64,000 bases of DNA from Chitinophaga eiseniae (GCF_012641265.1 NZ_JABAHZ010000006.1:1-64000); one strand, 5' to 3'; numbered from the stretch's first letter, positions 9,096 to 17,930 are shown. Translations and numbers: made by a program. The notes: generated from the sequence alone by a model not told the origin.

Positions 9096-12000
9096 TTAAT
9101 TAATACCACTCAATTTTTCTACTGTAAATGCGGCGTTGTTCAACTGTTCTATCACAGCGAAATAGTTGCTACGCATTTCGAGGGCCTGGTTAATGAGTAT
9201 CACCCATTCAAGATAGCCAATTTCCCCGCTGACCATGCGTTTCCCGGCGTTGGTAATGACCAGGTTGGCATTATTCAATAAAGTGGTGCGATACACGTCC
9301 AGCAGTTGCAGGTTGCGCGCATATACCTGTACTGCGTTTTGTAGTTCCGTTCCCAACTGCTGGCGGGTGGCCTGCAACTCCTGTTGTTGCTGCCGGATAA
9401 ATACCTGGGAGGCCTTAATCCGGGAACGCTGCCCGGTGTTAAATATCGGGATACCAACGCCTGCGCTTACCGAAGAAAACCGGTCGCCGCCACCGAAATA
9501 TTTCTCTTCATTGCCTACCCGCTGATAGCCGATAATACTCATATTGTTATAACCCAGGTTGAGCGTAGGCAGCAAACGGCTTTTCTCCAGTTTATTTTCC
9601 TGGATGCTGCGCTCTAACAGTTGCCGGCGCAGGGCGAGTGCGGGCGTATTGACAACCGCGCCCGTATCCGGCAACGTCGGCAGGCGATATATTAAACTAT
9701 CACTGACAGGTATCACCGCATCAGGGGTATTTAACAGCCACCTGAATTGGTTCATTACCACGGCTTCATCTGTTTTCAGCGACAGTAGCTGGTTGGCGAT
9801 CTGTATCCGCTGATTTTCCGCGGTCGATTTCTCCAGGATATCCACATCGCCGGTCTTAAAACGCAGCGCCGTTTTTTGTAAAAAAACCTGGTAGATGCTG
9901 TCTGCTTCCCGCAACAACAGCTCTTTCTCATGCAGTAGCAAGAGCGTGTAAAAGGATTGTTTCACCTGTGCGACGAGCTCATTTTCCTGTTGACGGGTAT
10001 GTGTTTGGCTCAGGGCAATATTGGTATTATTAATACTGCGCTGATGTTTATATACCGTAGGAAATTGTATGCCCTGTGATACCGTGAACCGGTTGTCGTT
10101 GGCCACGCTGTTTATTTTACCATACTCTATCCCGAGGTTGGTTTTGTCGAAGTCGAGGTGGCTCTTCTTCAGCGAGCGATAGTATTGCTCTCCTAACCTC
10201 GACGCCTGTACGTTCAGGTTATTTTTGGTGGCCAGCTGAATGGCCTCCGGCAGGGTTATCTTCTGCTGGGCCTGCACCAGGGCTGGCGAAGCCAGCAAAC
10301 AAAGCAGGATAACCGTTGCCATAACTTTACCTGGTTTGAAATATTTAAATCCTTTCTCAAAAAGGATATAAAATACGGGCAACACAAATAATGTTAACAT
10401 CGTAGAAATAATTAATCCGCCAATTACCACAGTGGCCAGTGGTTTCTGCACTTCGGCGCCTGCGCCGTTGCTCAATGCCATGGGAATAAAGCCCAGCGAA
10501 GGTACCAGCGCGGTCATCAATACAGCACGCAGTTTTGACCTGGTGCCGTGTATCACTATTTTCCTCACATCGTCTTCTCCTTCTTTTCTCAGGCGGTTAA
10601 ATTCCGATACCAGTAAGATGCCATTCAATACAGCCACGCCGAAGAGTGCGATAAAACCAACGCCTGCAGAAATACTGAAGGGCATTCCTCTCATCCAGAG
10701 GGCCAGGATTCCTCCAATGGCCGACAGTGGGATGGCGGTATAAATCAGCAGTCCCTGTTTCACAGAATTAAATGCAAAATATAAGAGCATAAATATCATC
10801 AGCAAGGCAATGGGCACTACCACGGATAAACGTTGTTTGGCTGCCGTAAGGTTCTCAAAAGCGCCGCCATACACGATATGATAAGCAGGTGGTAGTTTTA
10901 CCTGTGCCGCCACCTTTTGTTGTAGTTCTGTTACAATGGTCTGTACATCTCTGCCGGTGACGTTGAAGCCTACGATAATTCTCCGGCGGGTATTTTCGCG
11001 CTGTATCTGGTTGGGGCCTTCTATTTCTTCTACGGAGGCTACCTGTTCCAGGGGAATTTGTATCCCATTCCGGGCGGGAATCAACAGGTGTTGTACATCT
11101 GATAAATGTTGACGTTCCTCATCTGCCAATCGTACTACCATGTCAAAGCGCTTCTCCCCTTCATATACCAGCCCTGCGCTCTGGCCGGCGAAGGCGGTAT
11201 TGACTACGCGGTTTACATCGCTCACATTCAATCCATAGCGGGCCATAGCATCCCGGTTGTAGTGGATAACTACCTGCGGCATACCCGTAACCGTTTCCAC
11301 GTAGAGGTTGATGGCGCCATCTACCGTTCGTATCACGTCGCCCAGTTTGTTGGCATAAAGGGCCAGCGTGTCCAGGTCTTCTCCAAAAATTTTACATACC
11401 ACATCCTGGCGGGCGCCGGTCATAAGTTCATTGAAGCGCATTTGTACGGGGAACTGGAAACCTACGCTGAGACCGGGGAGCACAGCGAGCTCCTTGCTCA
11501 TCTTTTCCGATAGCTCATCGAAGGAGCGCGCAGAGGTCCATTTTTTCTTGTCCTTCAATATCACCATCATATCGCTGGCTTCCAGCGGCATAGGGTCGGT
11601 AGGGATTTCGGCGCTACCTATTTTGGTAACTACCTTTTCAACTTCCGGAAATTTATTGAGTAAGATGCTGGCGGCTTTCTGCGTTTCCTTTACCGTGGTA
11701 TGCAGGTTGCTCCCTGTCAGCAGGCGGGTGTCTACCGCGAAATCCCCCTCTTCCAGTTGTGGGATAAACTCCCCTCCCATTCCTCCCAGGATCAATACGG
11801 CAACGGCAAACAGTGCCAGGGTGCCTGCTATCAGCATTTTGGGAAAGTTCATCACGCGGGTCAGCAAAGGCTGGTAGCTTTTCTGGAGCCAGGTCATCAT
11901 GCGATCTGCCAGCGTATCTTTATGATTGATTTTTTTGTTGAGAAATAAAGCGCTCATCATCGGCACATAGGTAACCGACAACAGGAAAGCGCCGAGGATG

Positions 12001-13460
12001 GCGAAAGCCACGGTAAAGGCCATGGGCTTAAACATCTTTCCTTCTATACCCTGTAAGGATAAAATAGGAATGTATACGATGAGAATAATGATCTGGCTGA
12101 ACACGGCCGATTTGATCATGGTACCGGTAGCGGCATTTACTTCTGTATCCATCGTGTCCTGGTTCACCACGCCGATATCCTTAAAATGTTTGGAGTGTGC
12201 AAAGCGATGGAGAATAGCTTCTACCACGATCACTGTACCATCTACGATCAGCCCGAAGTCGATGGCCCCGAGGCTCATCAGGTTGCCGCCCACGCCAAAT
12301 TTATTCATGAGGATAACGGCAAATAACATTGACAGCGGGATCACAGAAGATACTATTAAGCCGGCCCGCAGGTTGCCCAGGAAAAACACCAGCACAAACA
12401 CTACGATCAGCGCACCTTCCACCAGGTTAGTTTCCACGGTGCTGATGGCGTGATTCACCATTTTGGTGCGGTCCAGGAAAGGTTCAATCACCACGCCTTC
12501 CGGCAGGGAATGTTGAATTTCGGCTATCTTTTCCTTTACCCTTTTGATAATGGCAGATGAGTTTTCTCCTTTCAGCATCATCACTACGGCGCCCGCTACT
12601 TCTCCTTTATCGTTGTAGCACATAGCCCCATAGCGGGTGGCGGCGCCCAGTTGTACCGTGGCTACATCGCGTACCAGCACCGGCATGCCGTTGTCCAGCG
12701 TTTTCACTACAATTTTTTCGATATCGGCGATGCTTTGTGTGAGTCCTTCGCTTCGTATATACAATACGGTAGGGCCTTTTTCAATGTAGGCGCCACCGGT
12801 ATTCTGGTTATTCTTTTCCAGGGCATCGAAAACGTCACCCACTGTAATGTTATGGGCTTTCAGCTGTCCGGGCTTTACGGCAATTTCATATTGCTTGAGT
12901 TGTCCCCCGAAACTGCTTACATCCGCTACGCCGGGGGTGCCCAGCAGCTGCCGGCGCACTACCCAGTCCTGCAGGGTACGCAGTTCCATAGGCCCGTATT
13001 TGTCTTCATAGCCTGGTTTTGGCCGCACAACATATTGATATATTTCGCCCAACCCGGTCGTTACCGGCGCCATTGCCGGAGCACCTACACCCGCCGGGAT
13101 CTCTTGCTGCACCTGTTGCAAACGCTCGCTGATCTGCTGACGCGCCCAGTACACATCTGTTTCATCGTTGAATACAATCGTTACCAGCGACAGCCCGAAG
13201 CGGGAGAAACTCCGGATTTGTTTCAGCCCGGGAATATTGCTGCAGGCCTGTTCTATGGGGAATGTGATCAAACGCTCTACATCGGGCGCTCCTAAGGCGG
13301 GCGACACCGTTATCACCTGTACCTGGTTGTCTGTAATATCCGGTACGGCATCAATCGGTAAACGGGTGACCTCGTAAGTACCCCAACCCATTAAAGCCAA
13401 TACAAATAGTCCTACAATCAGCTTATTCTTTACAGAAAAGCTAATGATCTTATTTAGCAT
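9096..13460 (-). CDS. Heavy-metal RND pump (CusA/CzcA) fused to a TolC-like channel
   Basis: 1454 residues. Residues 1 to about 1040 form a complete HME-type RND pump with 12 membrane segments. The segment GAIDFGLIVDGTVIVVEA (about 395-415) carries the acidic proton-relay residues typical of CusA/CzcA. Residues 1065-1454 are an outer-membrane efflux protein of the TolC/CzcC type with two repeats of long helices. The junction holds a signal-peptide-like segment starting at Met1047 and ending ALVQA|QQ (Ala1064). The channel could therefore be cut free by signal peptidase or made separately from the internal ATG. The fusion is familiar in Bacteroidetes metal-efflux operons; the processing is my inference. 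Neighbours are the small secreted protein upstream, then adaptor and CDF transporter downstream. Confidence 0.94.
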   Translation of the reverse strand: MLNKIISFSVKNKLIVGLFVLALMGWGTYEVTRLPIDAVPDITDNQVQVITVSPALGAPDVERLITFPIEQACSNIPGLKQIRSFSRFGLSLVTIVFNDETDVYWARQQISERLQQVQQEIPAGVGAPAMAPVTTGLGEIYQYVVRPKPGYEDKYGPMELRTLQDWVVRRQLLGTPGVADVSSFGGQLKQYEIAVKPGQLKAHNITVGDVFDALEKNNQNTGGAYIEKGPTVLYIRSEGLTQSIADIEKIVVKTLDNGMPVLVRDVATVQLGAATRYGAMCYNDKGEVAGAVVMMLKGENSSAIIKRVKEKIAEIQHSLPEGVVIEPFLDRTKMVNHAISTVETNLVEGALIVVFVLVFFLGNLRAGLIVSSVIPLSMLFAVILMNKFGVGGNLMSLGAIDFGLIVDGTVIVVEAILHRFAHSKHFKDIGVVNQDTMDTEVNAATGTMIKSAVFSQIIILIVYIPILSLQGIEGKMFKPMAFTVAFAILGAFLLSVTYVPMMSALFLNKKINHKDTLADRMMTWLQKSYQPLLTRVMNFPKMLIAGTLALFAVAVLILGGMGGEFIPQLEEGDFAVDTRLLTGSNLHTTVKETQKAASILLNKFPEVEKVVTKIGSAEIPTDPMPLEASDMMVILKDKKKWTSARSFDELSEKMSKELAVLPGLSVGFQFPVQMRFNELMTGARQDVVCKIFGEDLDTLALYANKLGDVIRTVDGAINLYVETVTGMPQVVIHYNRDAMARYGLNVSDVNRVVNTAFAGQSAGLVYEGEKRFDMVVRLADEERQHLSDVQHLLIPARNGIQIPLEQVASVEEIEGPNQIQRENTRRRIIVGFNVTGRDVQTIVTELQQKVAAQVKLPPAYHIVYGGAFENLTAAKQRLSVVVPIALLMIFMLLYFAFNSVKQGLLIYTAIPLSAIGGILALWMRGMPFSISAGVGFIALFGVAVLNGILLVSEFNRLRKEGEDDVRKIVIHGTRSKLRAVLMTALVPSLGFIPMALSNGAGAEVQKPLATVVIGGLIISTMLTLFVLPVFYILFEKGFKYFKPGKVMATVILLCLLASPALVQAQQKITLPEAIQLATKNNLNVQASRLGEQYYRSLKKSHLDFDKTNLGIEYGKINSVANDNRFTVSQGIQFPTVYKHQRSINNTNIALSQTHTRQQENELVAQVKQSFYTLLLLHEKELLLREADSIYQVFLQKTALRFKTGDVDILEKSTAENQRIQIANQLLSLKTDEAVVMNQFRWLLNTPDAVIPVSDSLIYRLPTLPDTGAVVNTPALALRRQLLERSIQENKLEKSRLLPTLNLGYNNMSIIGYQRVGNEEKYFGGGDRFSSVSAGVGIPIFNTGQRSRIKASQVFIRQQQQELQATRQQLGTELQNAVQVYARNLQLLDVYRTTLLNNANLVITNAGKRMVSGEIGYLEWVILINQALEMRSNYFAVIEQLNNAAFTVEKLSGIN

Positions 13461-13501
13461 GTCTTCTTCATTAATTCAAAAGGAAATAAAAACGTGTATC
13501 C

Positions 13502-13520
13502 CTGCCTGTTATACAGGCAG
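13502..13520 (-). other. Stem-loop between the small secreted protein and the RND gene
   Basis: CTGCCTGT (13502-13509) and ACAGGCAG (13513-13520) form a perfect 8-bp stem with a 3-base loop. No T-run follows on the minus strand. It sits in the 85-base gap inside the efflux operon and could be an RNA-processing or attenuation site. Confidence 0.35.
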
Positions 13521-13545
13521 AAAACTATCAACGGATGTAAAAGGC

Positions 13546-13929
13546 TTATGCCCGTGGAGGCCGGAAAAGTGAGGACAGTGCTGGTTCGGGAAGGTGATAG
13601 TCCCTGAGTACGGGATAATTAATGGCAATAGGCATATGCTGCGATTGCCTGTTTACCGTGATCGATTTAGCCAGGGGAACAAAGGCATGATGGAGCAGGT
13701 TGACGTCTATTGTTTTATACGGCAGCTGCATGTCCCGGTCGTCATCATTATCTCCATCGTCCGGCAGCAAGTAATGAATACAGAGGAAGTCGGTGATGCT
13801 GAGCTGGTGATTGCGCTGCTGGTGCTCTTTATAATGCACTACCAGCATAGGTATCCTCAACAACTGATCGAAACCTGTGTTGTGTAAAAAGAAGATAAAT
13901 AATAATATGTATGCCGCTATTCTTTTCAC
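13546..13929 (-). CDS. Small secreted protein heading the metal-efflux operon
   Basis: 127 residues with an N-terminal signal peptide or membrane segment (about 1-22, ending near HNTGFDQ). After it come the pattern IPMLVVHYKEHQQRNHQ and an acidic run DDGDNDDDRD (about residues 57-66). It is rich in His (for example HYKEH, HYLL, HH), which would suit metal contact, but no defined domain is recognised. Similar short proteins are often found ahead of CusA-type genes in Bacteroidetes, so a periplasmic accessory role in metal efflux is a reasonable inference. The fused pump gene begins 85 bases downstream on the same strand. The only Met near the N-terminus is the annotated start. Confidence 0.7.
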   Translation of the reverse strand: MKRIAAYILLFIFFLHNTGFDQLLRIPMLVVHYKEHQQRNHQLSITDFLCIHYLLPDDGDNDDDRDMQLPYKTIDVNLLHHAFVPLAKSITVNRQSQHMPIAINYPVLRDYHLPEPALSSLFRPPRA

Positions 13930-13936
13930 CAGGGCA

Positions 13937-13944
13937 CAAAGATA
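13937..13944 (-). promoter_or_regulatory. Putative -7 box of the metal-efflux operon
   Basis: TATCTTTG on the minus strand matches TAnnTTTG exactly and ends 7 bases before the ATG at 13929. Transcription would then begin at or within a few bases of the start codon, giving a nearly leaderless message. No good -33 element is visible. Confidence 0.35.
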
Positions 13945-14006
13945 AAAATTCTGACCGGACTGGTTGATTATTTTTGATAAGCGCAGTCAGGGAGAGATAT
14001 ACCCGT

Positions 14007-15299
14007 TTAAAAAACTATCGTTTTCCCATGCCATGTGAAGCGGGTGTCTTTAATGGCGCCAGTACCATTAAAGCGGTACTGGAGGCCCACGATACCAGTT
14101 GGCGCATGCGCCATAGTAAGGCTGGCGGCGGCCTTACCGTTTACCCACACCTGCATTTTCCCATCCACAGCGGATACTTTCAGCGTTGTCCACTCTTCGG
14201 GGGTGCAACCTAGTCCTGATAAGTCGGCCGATTGGCTGTTTACCGTAGTACCTGCCGCATAGAGCGACAACTCTCCTACGCAGCCTTTGGCACAGAGCGG
14301 GATAAAGACCAGGTCATTTTTACAGAGAATGAGCACCTGTATCCGTTGACAGGCGGCGGTCCCTTCTTTAAAATCACTCTTCAGCGTGGTCTCAAACGTA
14401 AAGTTGTAGTTGTCGAGGTCGCCCATGTCGCGTACATTAAAAAAGCGCAACGCCGGTGGCGTGGGCAGTACCTGTATGCCGGAAGTAGCCAGCAGCGCTT
14501 TGTTCACCGCTACGCCGCTATCCTTTTCGATGTCTGTTTTCTTAAAATAGTAGGGAGTCCCCGGCCCCGCTTCCAACATGGCCAGCCAGCCATCGGAGGC
14601 GATCATGAGGTCGTGCTCTTTTACAATCTGTTTGTTCACCATCAGCTTGGCACGGTAATAACCAGGTGCATAATAAATGGAAGAACGGGTATTTTCCTGG
14701 CGTGGCACCGCCACTTTGCGGGAGGTATCCCAAGACTGGGAAATAAACACCGAGTCGGCAACACCTGCCGCCAGGGCGTTATAATGAAAAATCACTGAGT
14801 TGGGCACGCCGGTAGACATGATTTTATTGCTGCTGAACTGAAAGGCCGCCGGGTTAAGCGGTTTTCCGGGCTTCTTGTTGGACGACAGTAACAGGTACCC
14901 AATGAGGACCAGGGGCAAGACGCCCATTACGCCCAGCATCCAGCGGCGTGAAAACACTTTGCGGACCGGCGGTAATACGGTTGCTTCCCCGCTACCCTGC
15001 GGTATATCCACCACCGGGTGTAGCGATACCTGTTGTTTAAACTCCCGCCAGCTGTTGTAACCGGCAAATTGGGCCAGGGTATTCAGCGTGGTCACCGCGG
15101 GAATATTGTTGTACTTGAGCTTTCCCCAAAGACGTTTCAGGGTGGTAATGCTAAGGGTTACCCCGGTAGTTTCCGCAATGATATCACTCAGCTTTTCGAA
15201 ATCATAGGTAGTCCATTCGCTGCTGGCTCCCCAGTTTAAACGGGCTTCCACCAACTCCAGGCACTTTAATATGTATTTTATTTCAAAACTGTTGTTCAT
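14007..15299 (-). CDS. Membrane-anchored HTH-like protein with LamG-like exterior domain
   Basis: 430 residues. Residues 1-92 form a compact helical domain (TGVTLSITTLKRLWGKLKY) seen at the N-terminus of many Bacteroidetes proteins and resembling a helix-turn-helix DNA-binding module. A single membrane segment follows (about 119-139). Outside the membrane are a beta-rich linker and a LamG/concanavalin-like jelly roll near 300-430 (WTTLKVSAVDGKMQVWVNGK). The layout suggests a one-component membrane sensor with its DNA-binding part in the cytoplasm and its ligand-binding part in the periplasm. This is inference, not a known family function. It is divergent from a secreted protein with a similar jelly roll. 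Confidence 0.75.
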   Translation of the reverse strand: MNNSFEIKYILKCLELVEARLNWGASSEWTTYDFEKLSDIIAETTGVTLSITTLKRLWGKLKYNNIPAVTTLNTLAQFAGYNSWREFKQQVSLHPVVDIPQGSGEATVLPPVRKVFSRRWMLGVMGVLPLVLIGYLLLSSNKKPGKPLNPAAFQFSSNKIMSTGVPNSVIFHYNALAAGVADSVFISQSWDTSRKVAVPRQENTRSSIYYAPGYYRAKLMVNKQIVKEHDLMIASDGWLAMLEAGPGTPYYFKKTDIEKDSGVAVNKALLATSGIQVLPTPPALRFFNVRDMGDLDNYNFTFETTLKSDFKEGTAACQRIQVLILCKNDLVFIPLCAKGCVGELSLYAAGTTVNSQSADLSGLGCTPEEWTTLKVSAVDGKMQVWVNGKAAASLTMAHAPTGIVGLQYRFNGTGAIKDTRFTWHGKTIVF

Positions 15300-15319
15300 T
15301 TAATAATAGCTAATTATCT

Positions 15320-15337
15320 ACTTGCACGAACTTGCAC
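15320..15337. repeat. Tandem ACTTGCAC repeat in a divergent promoter region
   Basis: ACTTGCAC occurs at 15320-15327 and 15330-15337, exactly 10 bases apart, about one DNA turn. It lies in the 121-base gap between the membrane-anchored HTH-like gene and the divergent secreted-protein gene. A regulator site serving both genes is possible. Confidence 0.4.
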
Positions 15338-15420
15338 CAACCTGCCAGGTGCTTGAACCGGGTTTAAAGAACGGATTATTCAACTTGCCGGCCTAACCAT
15401 TCAACACAAAAACGCAGGTC

Positions 15421-16554
15421 ATGACAAAGACAAGTATTTCGTTTTTATTGCTGTTATTGCCATTAGGTATGTTTGCGCAGCGTAACGGGAAAACAACTCC
15501 TCCTACCACTATCCAGGTAGCATTACAACCGGATCACTGGAATTTCAAGCCTGGTACTGTCGATTTTTCTACGTATAAATCGGTACCCGCTATGAAGATA
15601 TTAAACAGTCCGGATACCGCCGTATTAAAAAACCTGGATTTCAGAGACGGGACCATCTCCTACGATATCGAACCAGTGGATCCGTATTTTACGTCCTTTT
15701 ATTTCCGGCGGAGCAGCCAGCAGGAAAACGAATGTTTTTATTTCCGCACCGCCTTATCAGGCAATGGCGAGGCGGTACAATATACACCGTATATAGACGG
15801 GATAAATCTCTGGGATATGCTGCCCCAGTATCAAACTGCGGCGTGGTTCCAGCGGGATCAATGGAATCATGTAAAGCTGGTAATATCGGGTAAGCGTATG
15901 CAGGTATTTGTAAACGATACTACCCGGCCTGTGCTCGATATTCCCCAACTGGAAGGCAATGTATGGCATGGCGCGTTAGCTTTCAGTGGCCAGGTCATTA
16001 TTTCCAACCTGGTAGTACAACCCGGTCAAACAGGAGGGCTTTCCCCCGAGCCACTGGCTGATATCACCGACAATGATCCCCGTTATATCCGCCGCTGGCT
16101 GGCGAGTGTACCGGAGGTGGTAACCACGCTGACAGATTATAATTACTCCAACGCGCCAGGAAAAGATGCCACCTGGAAACCGATATGGGCTGAAAGAAAT
16201 GGGCTGATTAACCTGACCCGGCAGCTGGGCGGGCAGCGGGACCGCAACCGCCGCATTGTGTGGCTGAAAACCAATATTCATTCCGCCGTAGCACAAACCC
16301 GCAAGCTGAAGCTGGGCTTCAGCGATAATGTATGGGTATTCCTGAACGGCAAATATGTGTATGTAGGCAAGAATACCTATGGTTCTCCTATCATGAAAGA
16401 GCCGGCAGGGCGGTGTTCGGTGGACAATACCTCGTTTGATCTGCCGCTCGTTGAGGGAGATAACGAAGTGATGATAGCCGTGTTCAATGATTTTTATGGT
16501 TGGGGAATTATAGCGCAGGTAGACCGGTTTGAGCGCCTGTTATTTGAGAAATAA
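15421..16554 (+). CDS. Secreted two-domain carbohydrate-binding-like protein
   Basis: 377 residues with a signal peptide ending near GMFAQ (residue 19-20). Residues about 60-200 look like a LamG/concanavalin jelly roll: strands DGTISYDIEPVD and FYFRR, then WNHVKLVISGKRMQVFVND. Residues about 215-375 form a second beta-sandwich with the galactose-binding-like feature KLKLGFSDNVWVFLNGKYVY and a closing strand NEVMIAVFNDFYGWG. No catalytic residues can be assigned. The protein is exported and probably binds a glycan. It is divergent from a membrane protein carrying a similar jelly roll, which suggests a functional pair. Confidence 0.75.
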   Translation: MTKTSISFLLLLLPLGMFAQRNGKTTPPTTIQVALQPDHWNFKPGTVDFSTYKSVPAMKILNSPDTAVLKNLDFRDGTISYDIEPVDPYFTSFYFRRSSQQENECFYFRTALSGNGEAVQYTPYIDGINLWDMLPQYQTAAWFQRDQWNHVKLVISGKRMQVFVNDTTRPVLDIPQLEGNVWHGALAFSGQVIISNLVVQPGQTGGLSPEPLADITDNDPRYIRRWLASVPEVVTTLTDYNYSNAPGKDATWKPIWAERNGLINLTRQLGGQRDRNRRIVWLKTNIHSAVAQTRKLKLGFSDNVWVFLNGKYVYVGKNTYGSPIMKEPAGRCSVDNTSFDLPLVEGDNEVMIAVFNDFYGWGIIAQVDRFERLLFEK

Positions 16555-16561
16555 GTTTCGT

Positions 16562-16592
16562 ACAACAGCTCCATCGATGATGGAGCTGTTGT
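16562..16592 (+). terminator. Perfect hairpin after the secreted-protein gene
   Basis: ACAACAGCTCCATC (16562-16575) pairs perfectly with GATGGAGCTGTTGT (16579-16592) around a 3-base loop, 7 bases past the stop codon. A T-run is missing, so termination strength is uncertain. Confidence 0.55.
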
Positions 16593-16622
16593 GGGATATA
16601 TCTGCCGGAGGCCCGATAAAAT

Positions 16623-16645
16623 GCTTATTTTAGAATAAAATAAGC
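16623..16645. promoter_or_regulatory. Perfect palindrome touching the LysR start
   Basis: GCTTATTTTA (16623-16632) and TAAAATAAGC (16636-16645) are perfect inverted arms around GAA, ending 5 bases before the LysR ATG. The AT-rich dyad symmetry and position fit an autoregulatory operator, and it contains the T-N11-A pattern of LysR sites. Confidence 0.5.
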
Positions 16646-16650
16646 CCATC

Positions 16651-17550
16651 ATGCTATCCAACCGACACCTGGTATTTATGGAAGTAGCCCATCAGAAAAG
16701 CTTTTCAAAAGCCAGTCAGGCATTGTTTATTTCCCAACCTGCGGTGAGCACGCATATCAAAGGACTCGAAGAGCAGTATAAAACGAAACTGTTTGAACGG
16801 AAAGGATTACAGATAGAGTTAACAGAAGCGGGACAGCTGTTGTACAGCCGCTTACTGACGGTGAAGCATATACAGCAGGAAACAGAGTTTGATATTTCGG
16901 TGATACATGATCAGCAGCAGGCCACCGGTATGCTGAACCTGGGCGCCAGTACCACTGCCGCGCTGTATATCCTGCCCAAGGTAATGTCGGCGTTTCACCG
17001 GGAATACCCGCTGGTGGATATTTCATTGCTGAACCGCAACAGCGAAATTGTTTTGCAGGCATTACTGGATAAGGAAATTAATATTGGGGTGACTGAAGAA
17101 AAAGGACGGTCGAGTAATATCACTTACCAACCTTTTCTTAAAGACCAGATAGTAGCCGTATGCAGTCGCCAAAACCCGCTGGCAAAGAAAAAAACCTATG
17201 CACTGAAAGATATACTGCAAATGCCGGTGGCCATACGCGAACGAGGCAGCGGTACCCTGGAAGCTATTAAAACAGGGCTATGGAAAAGTCGTATCCGGCT
17301 TACCGACTTAAAAATCAAAGTGCGGCTGGGTGGTACCGAAGCGTTGAAAAATTTCCTGCTCGAGTCTGGTTGCGTCGGATTTCTATCTACCCGCTCCATC
17401 GCTAAAGAGCTGCAACACGGGGAACTTACCATTCTTTCATTTGAGGGGCTGCGGATAGAGCGCAGCTTTTACTTTATACAACGCAAAGGTGAAACCAGTG
17501 ATCTGAACCGGCGTTTCATTAAACTCGCCAAATCCATTTATAATTATTAA
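16651..17550 (+). CDS. LysR-family transcriptional regulator
   Basis: 299 residues, the normal length. An N-terminal winged helix-turn-helix (about 1-60, with KSFSKASQALFISQPAVSTH) is followed by a linker helix and a two-lobed periplasmic-binding-like effector domain (about 90-295, beginning LNLGASTTAALYILPKVM). Such proteins form tetramers and switch genes on with a small-molecule inducer, usually including a divergent or adjacent gene. Here the next gene on the same strand is an 89-residue protein of unknown function and there is no divergent enzyme gene, so the target is unclear. The perfect palindrome just ahead of the ATG points to autoregulation. Confidence 0.93.
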   Translation: MLSNRHLVFMEVAHQKSFSKASQALFISQPAVSTHIKGLEEQYKTKLFERKGLQIELTEAGQLLYSRLLTVKHIQQETEFDISVIHDQQQATGMLNLGASTTAALYILPKVMSAFHREYPLVDISLLNRNSEIVLQALLDKEINIGVTEEKGRSSNITYQPFLKDQIVAVCSRQNPLAKKKTYALKDILQMPVAIRERGSGTLEAIKTGLWKSRIRLTDLKIKVRLGGTEALKNFLLESGCVGFLSTRSIAKELQHGELTILSFEGLRIERSFYFIQRKGETSDLNRRFIKLAKSIYNY

Positions 17551-17597
17551 TTATAGGTCATAATATTTTCATATAGCTAAGATTATAGTCATAACCC

Positions 17598-17605
17598 TAC
17601 ATTTG
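17598..17605 (+). promoter_or_regulatory. Putative -7 box of the 89-residue protein gene
   Basis: TACATTTG matches TAnnTTTG exactly and lies 23 bases before the ATG at 17629. The -33 position is A/T-rich without a TTG. It suggests that the small gene has its own promoter and is not only a tail of the LysR transcript. Confidence 0.4.
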
Positions 17606-17628
17606 AGGAGTACAAAATATTCCTTTAT

Positions 17629-17898
17629 ATGAATATGCTTTTTTATTACGACGAGTTATACAAAGTGGCAGTCGAAAGGATTAATCAGCTGGTAGATATT
17701 TCTGTACAGCAAAAGAATACGCTGTTGCAGCGGCTGAAAAGCCAGGCTCCCTTTTTAGCCACCACTACAGAAGATATCGACCTGGTAGCACAACGTATGA
17801 TGGCATCCTTAGGCTCTATTTTATGCCCTGATGCTGCAGCCGATTTTGCAGGTGGCAGCAAATTACTGGAAATGGAAATGTTAGCTAACGGCGAATAA
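17629..17898 (+). CDS. Small cytoplasmic protein of unknown function
   Basis: 89 residues, no signal peptide or membrane segment, predicted mostly helical. Features are an N-terminal aromatic patch (MNMLFYYDELYK), a central helix VQQKNTLLQRLKSQAPFLA and an acidic second half. I do not recognise a family. Reality of the gene is supported by its own -7 box, by the terminator directly after it, and by the absence of any competing frame. It follows the LysR regulator by 78 bases on the same strand and could be a regulated partner. Confidence 0.6.
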   Translation: MNMLFYYDELYKVAVERINQLVDISVQQKNTLLQRLKSQAPFLATTTEDIDLVAQRMMASLGSILCPDAAADFAGGSKLLEMEMLANGE

Positions 17899-17899
17899 A

Positions 17900-17930
17900 A
17901 GAAAGGAAGCCGTTAGCGGCTTCTTTCTTC
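17900..17930. terminator. Bidirectional terminator between convergent genes
   Basis: GAAGCCG and CGGCTTC arms around TTAG are extended by A/G- and T/C-rich flanks, so a T-rich tail follows the hairpin in both directions. It separates the 89-residue gene from the convergent flavin oxidoreductase gene. Confidence 0.65.

Noticed and set aside
12651-13295. A 214-codon open frame antisense to the RND gene
   Set aside because: It lies inside a well-supported pump gene, has no recognisable domain and no ribosome site, and is best explained by the codon bias of the opposite strand.
15320-15337. CRISPR-like or microsatellite repeat
   Set aside because: Only two 8-base copies; far too short and few for a CRISPR array or a repeat tract.
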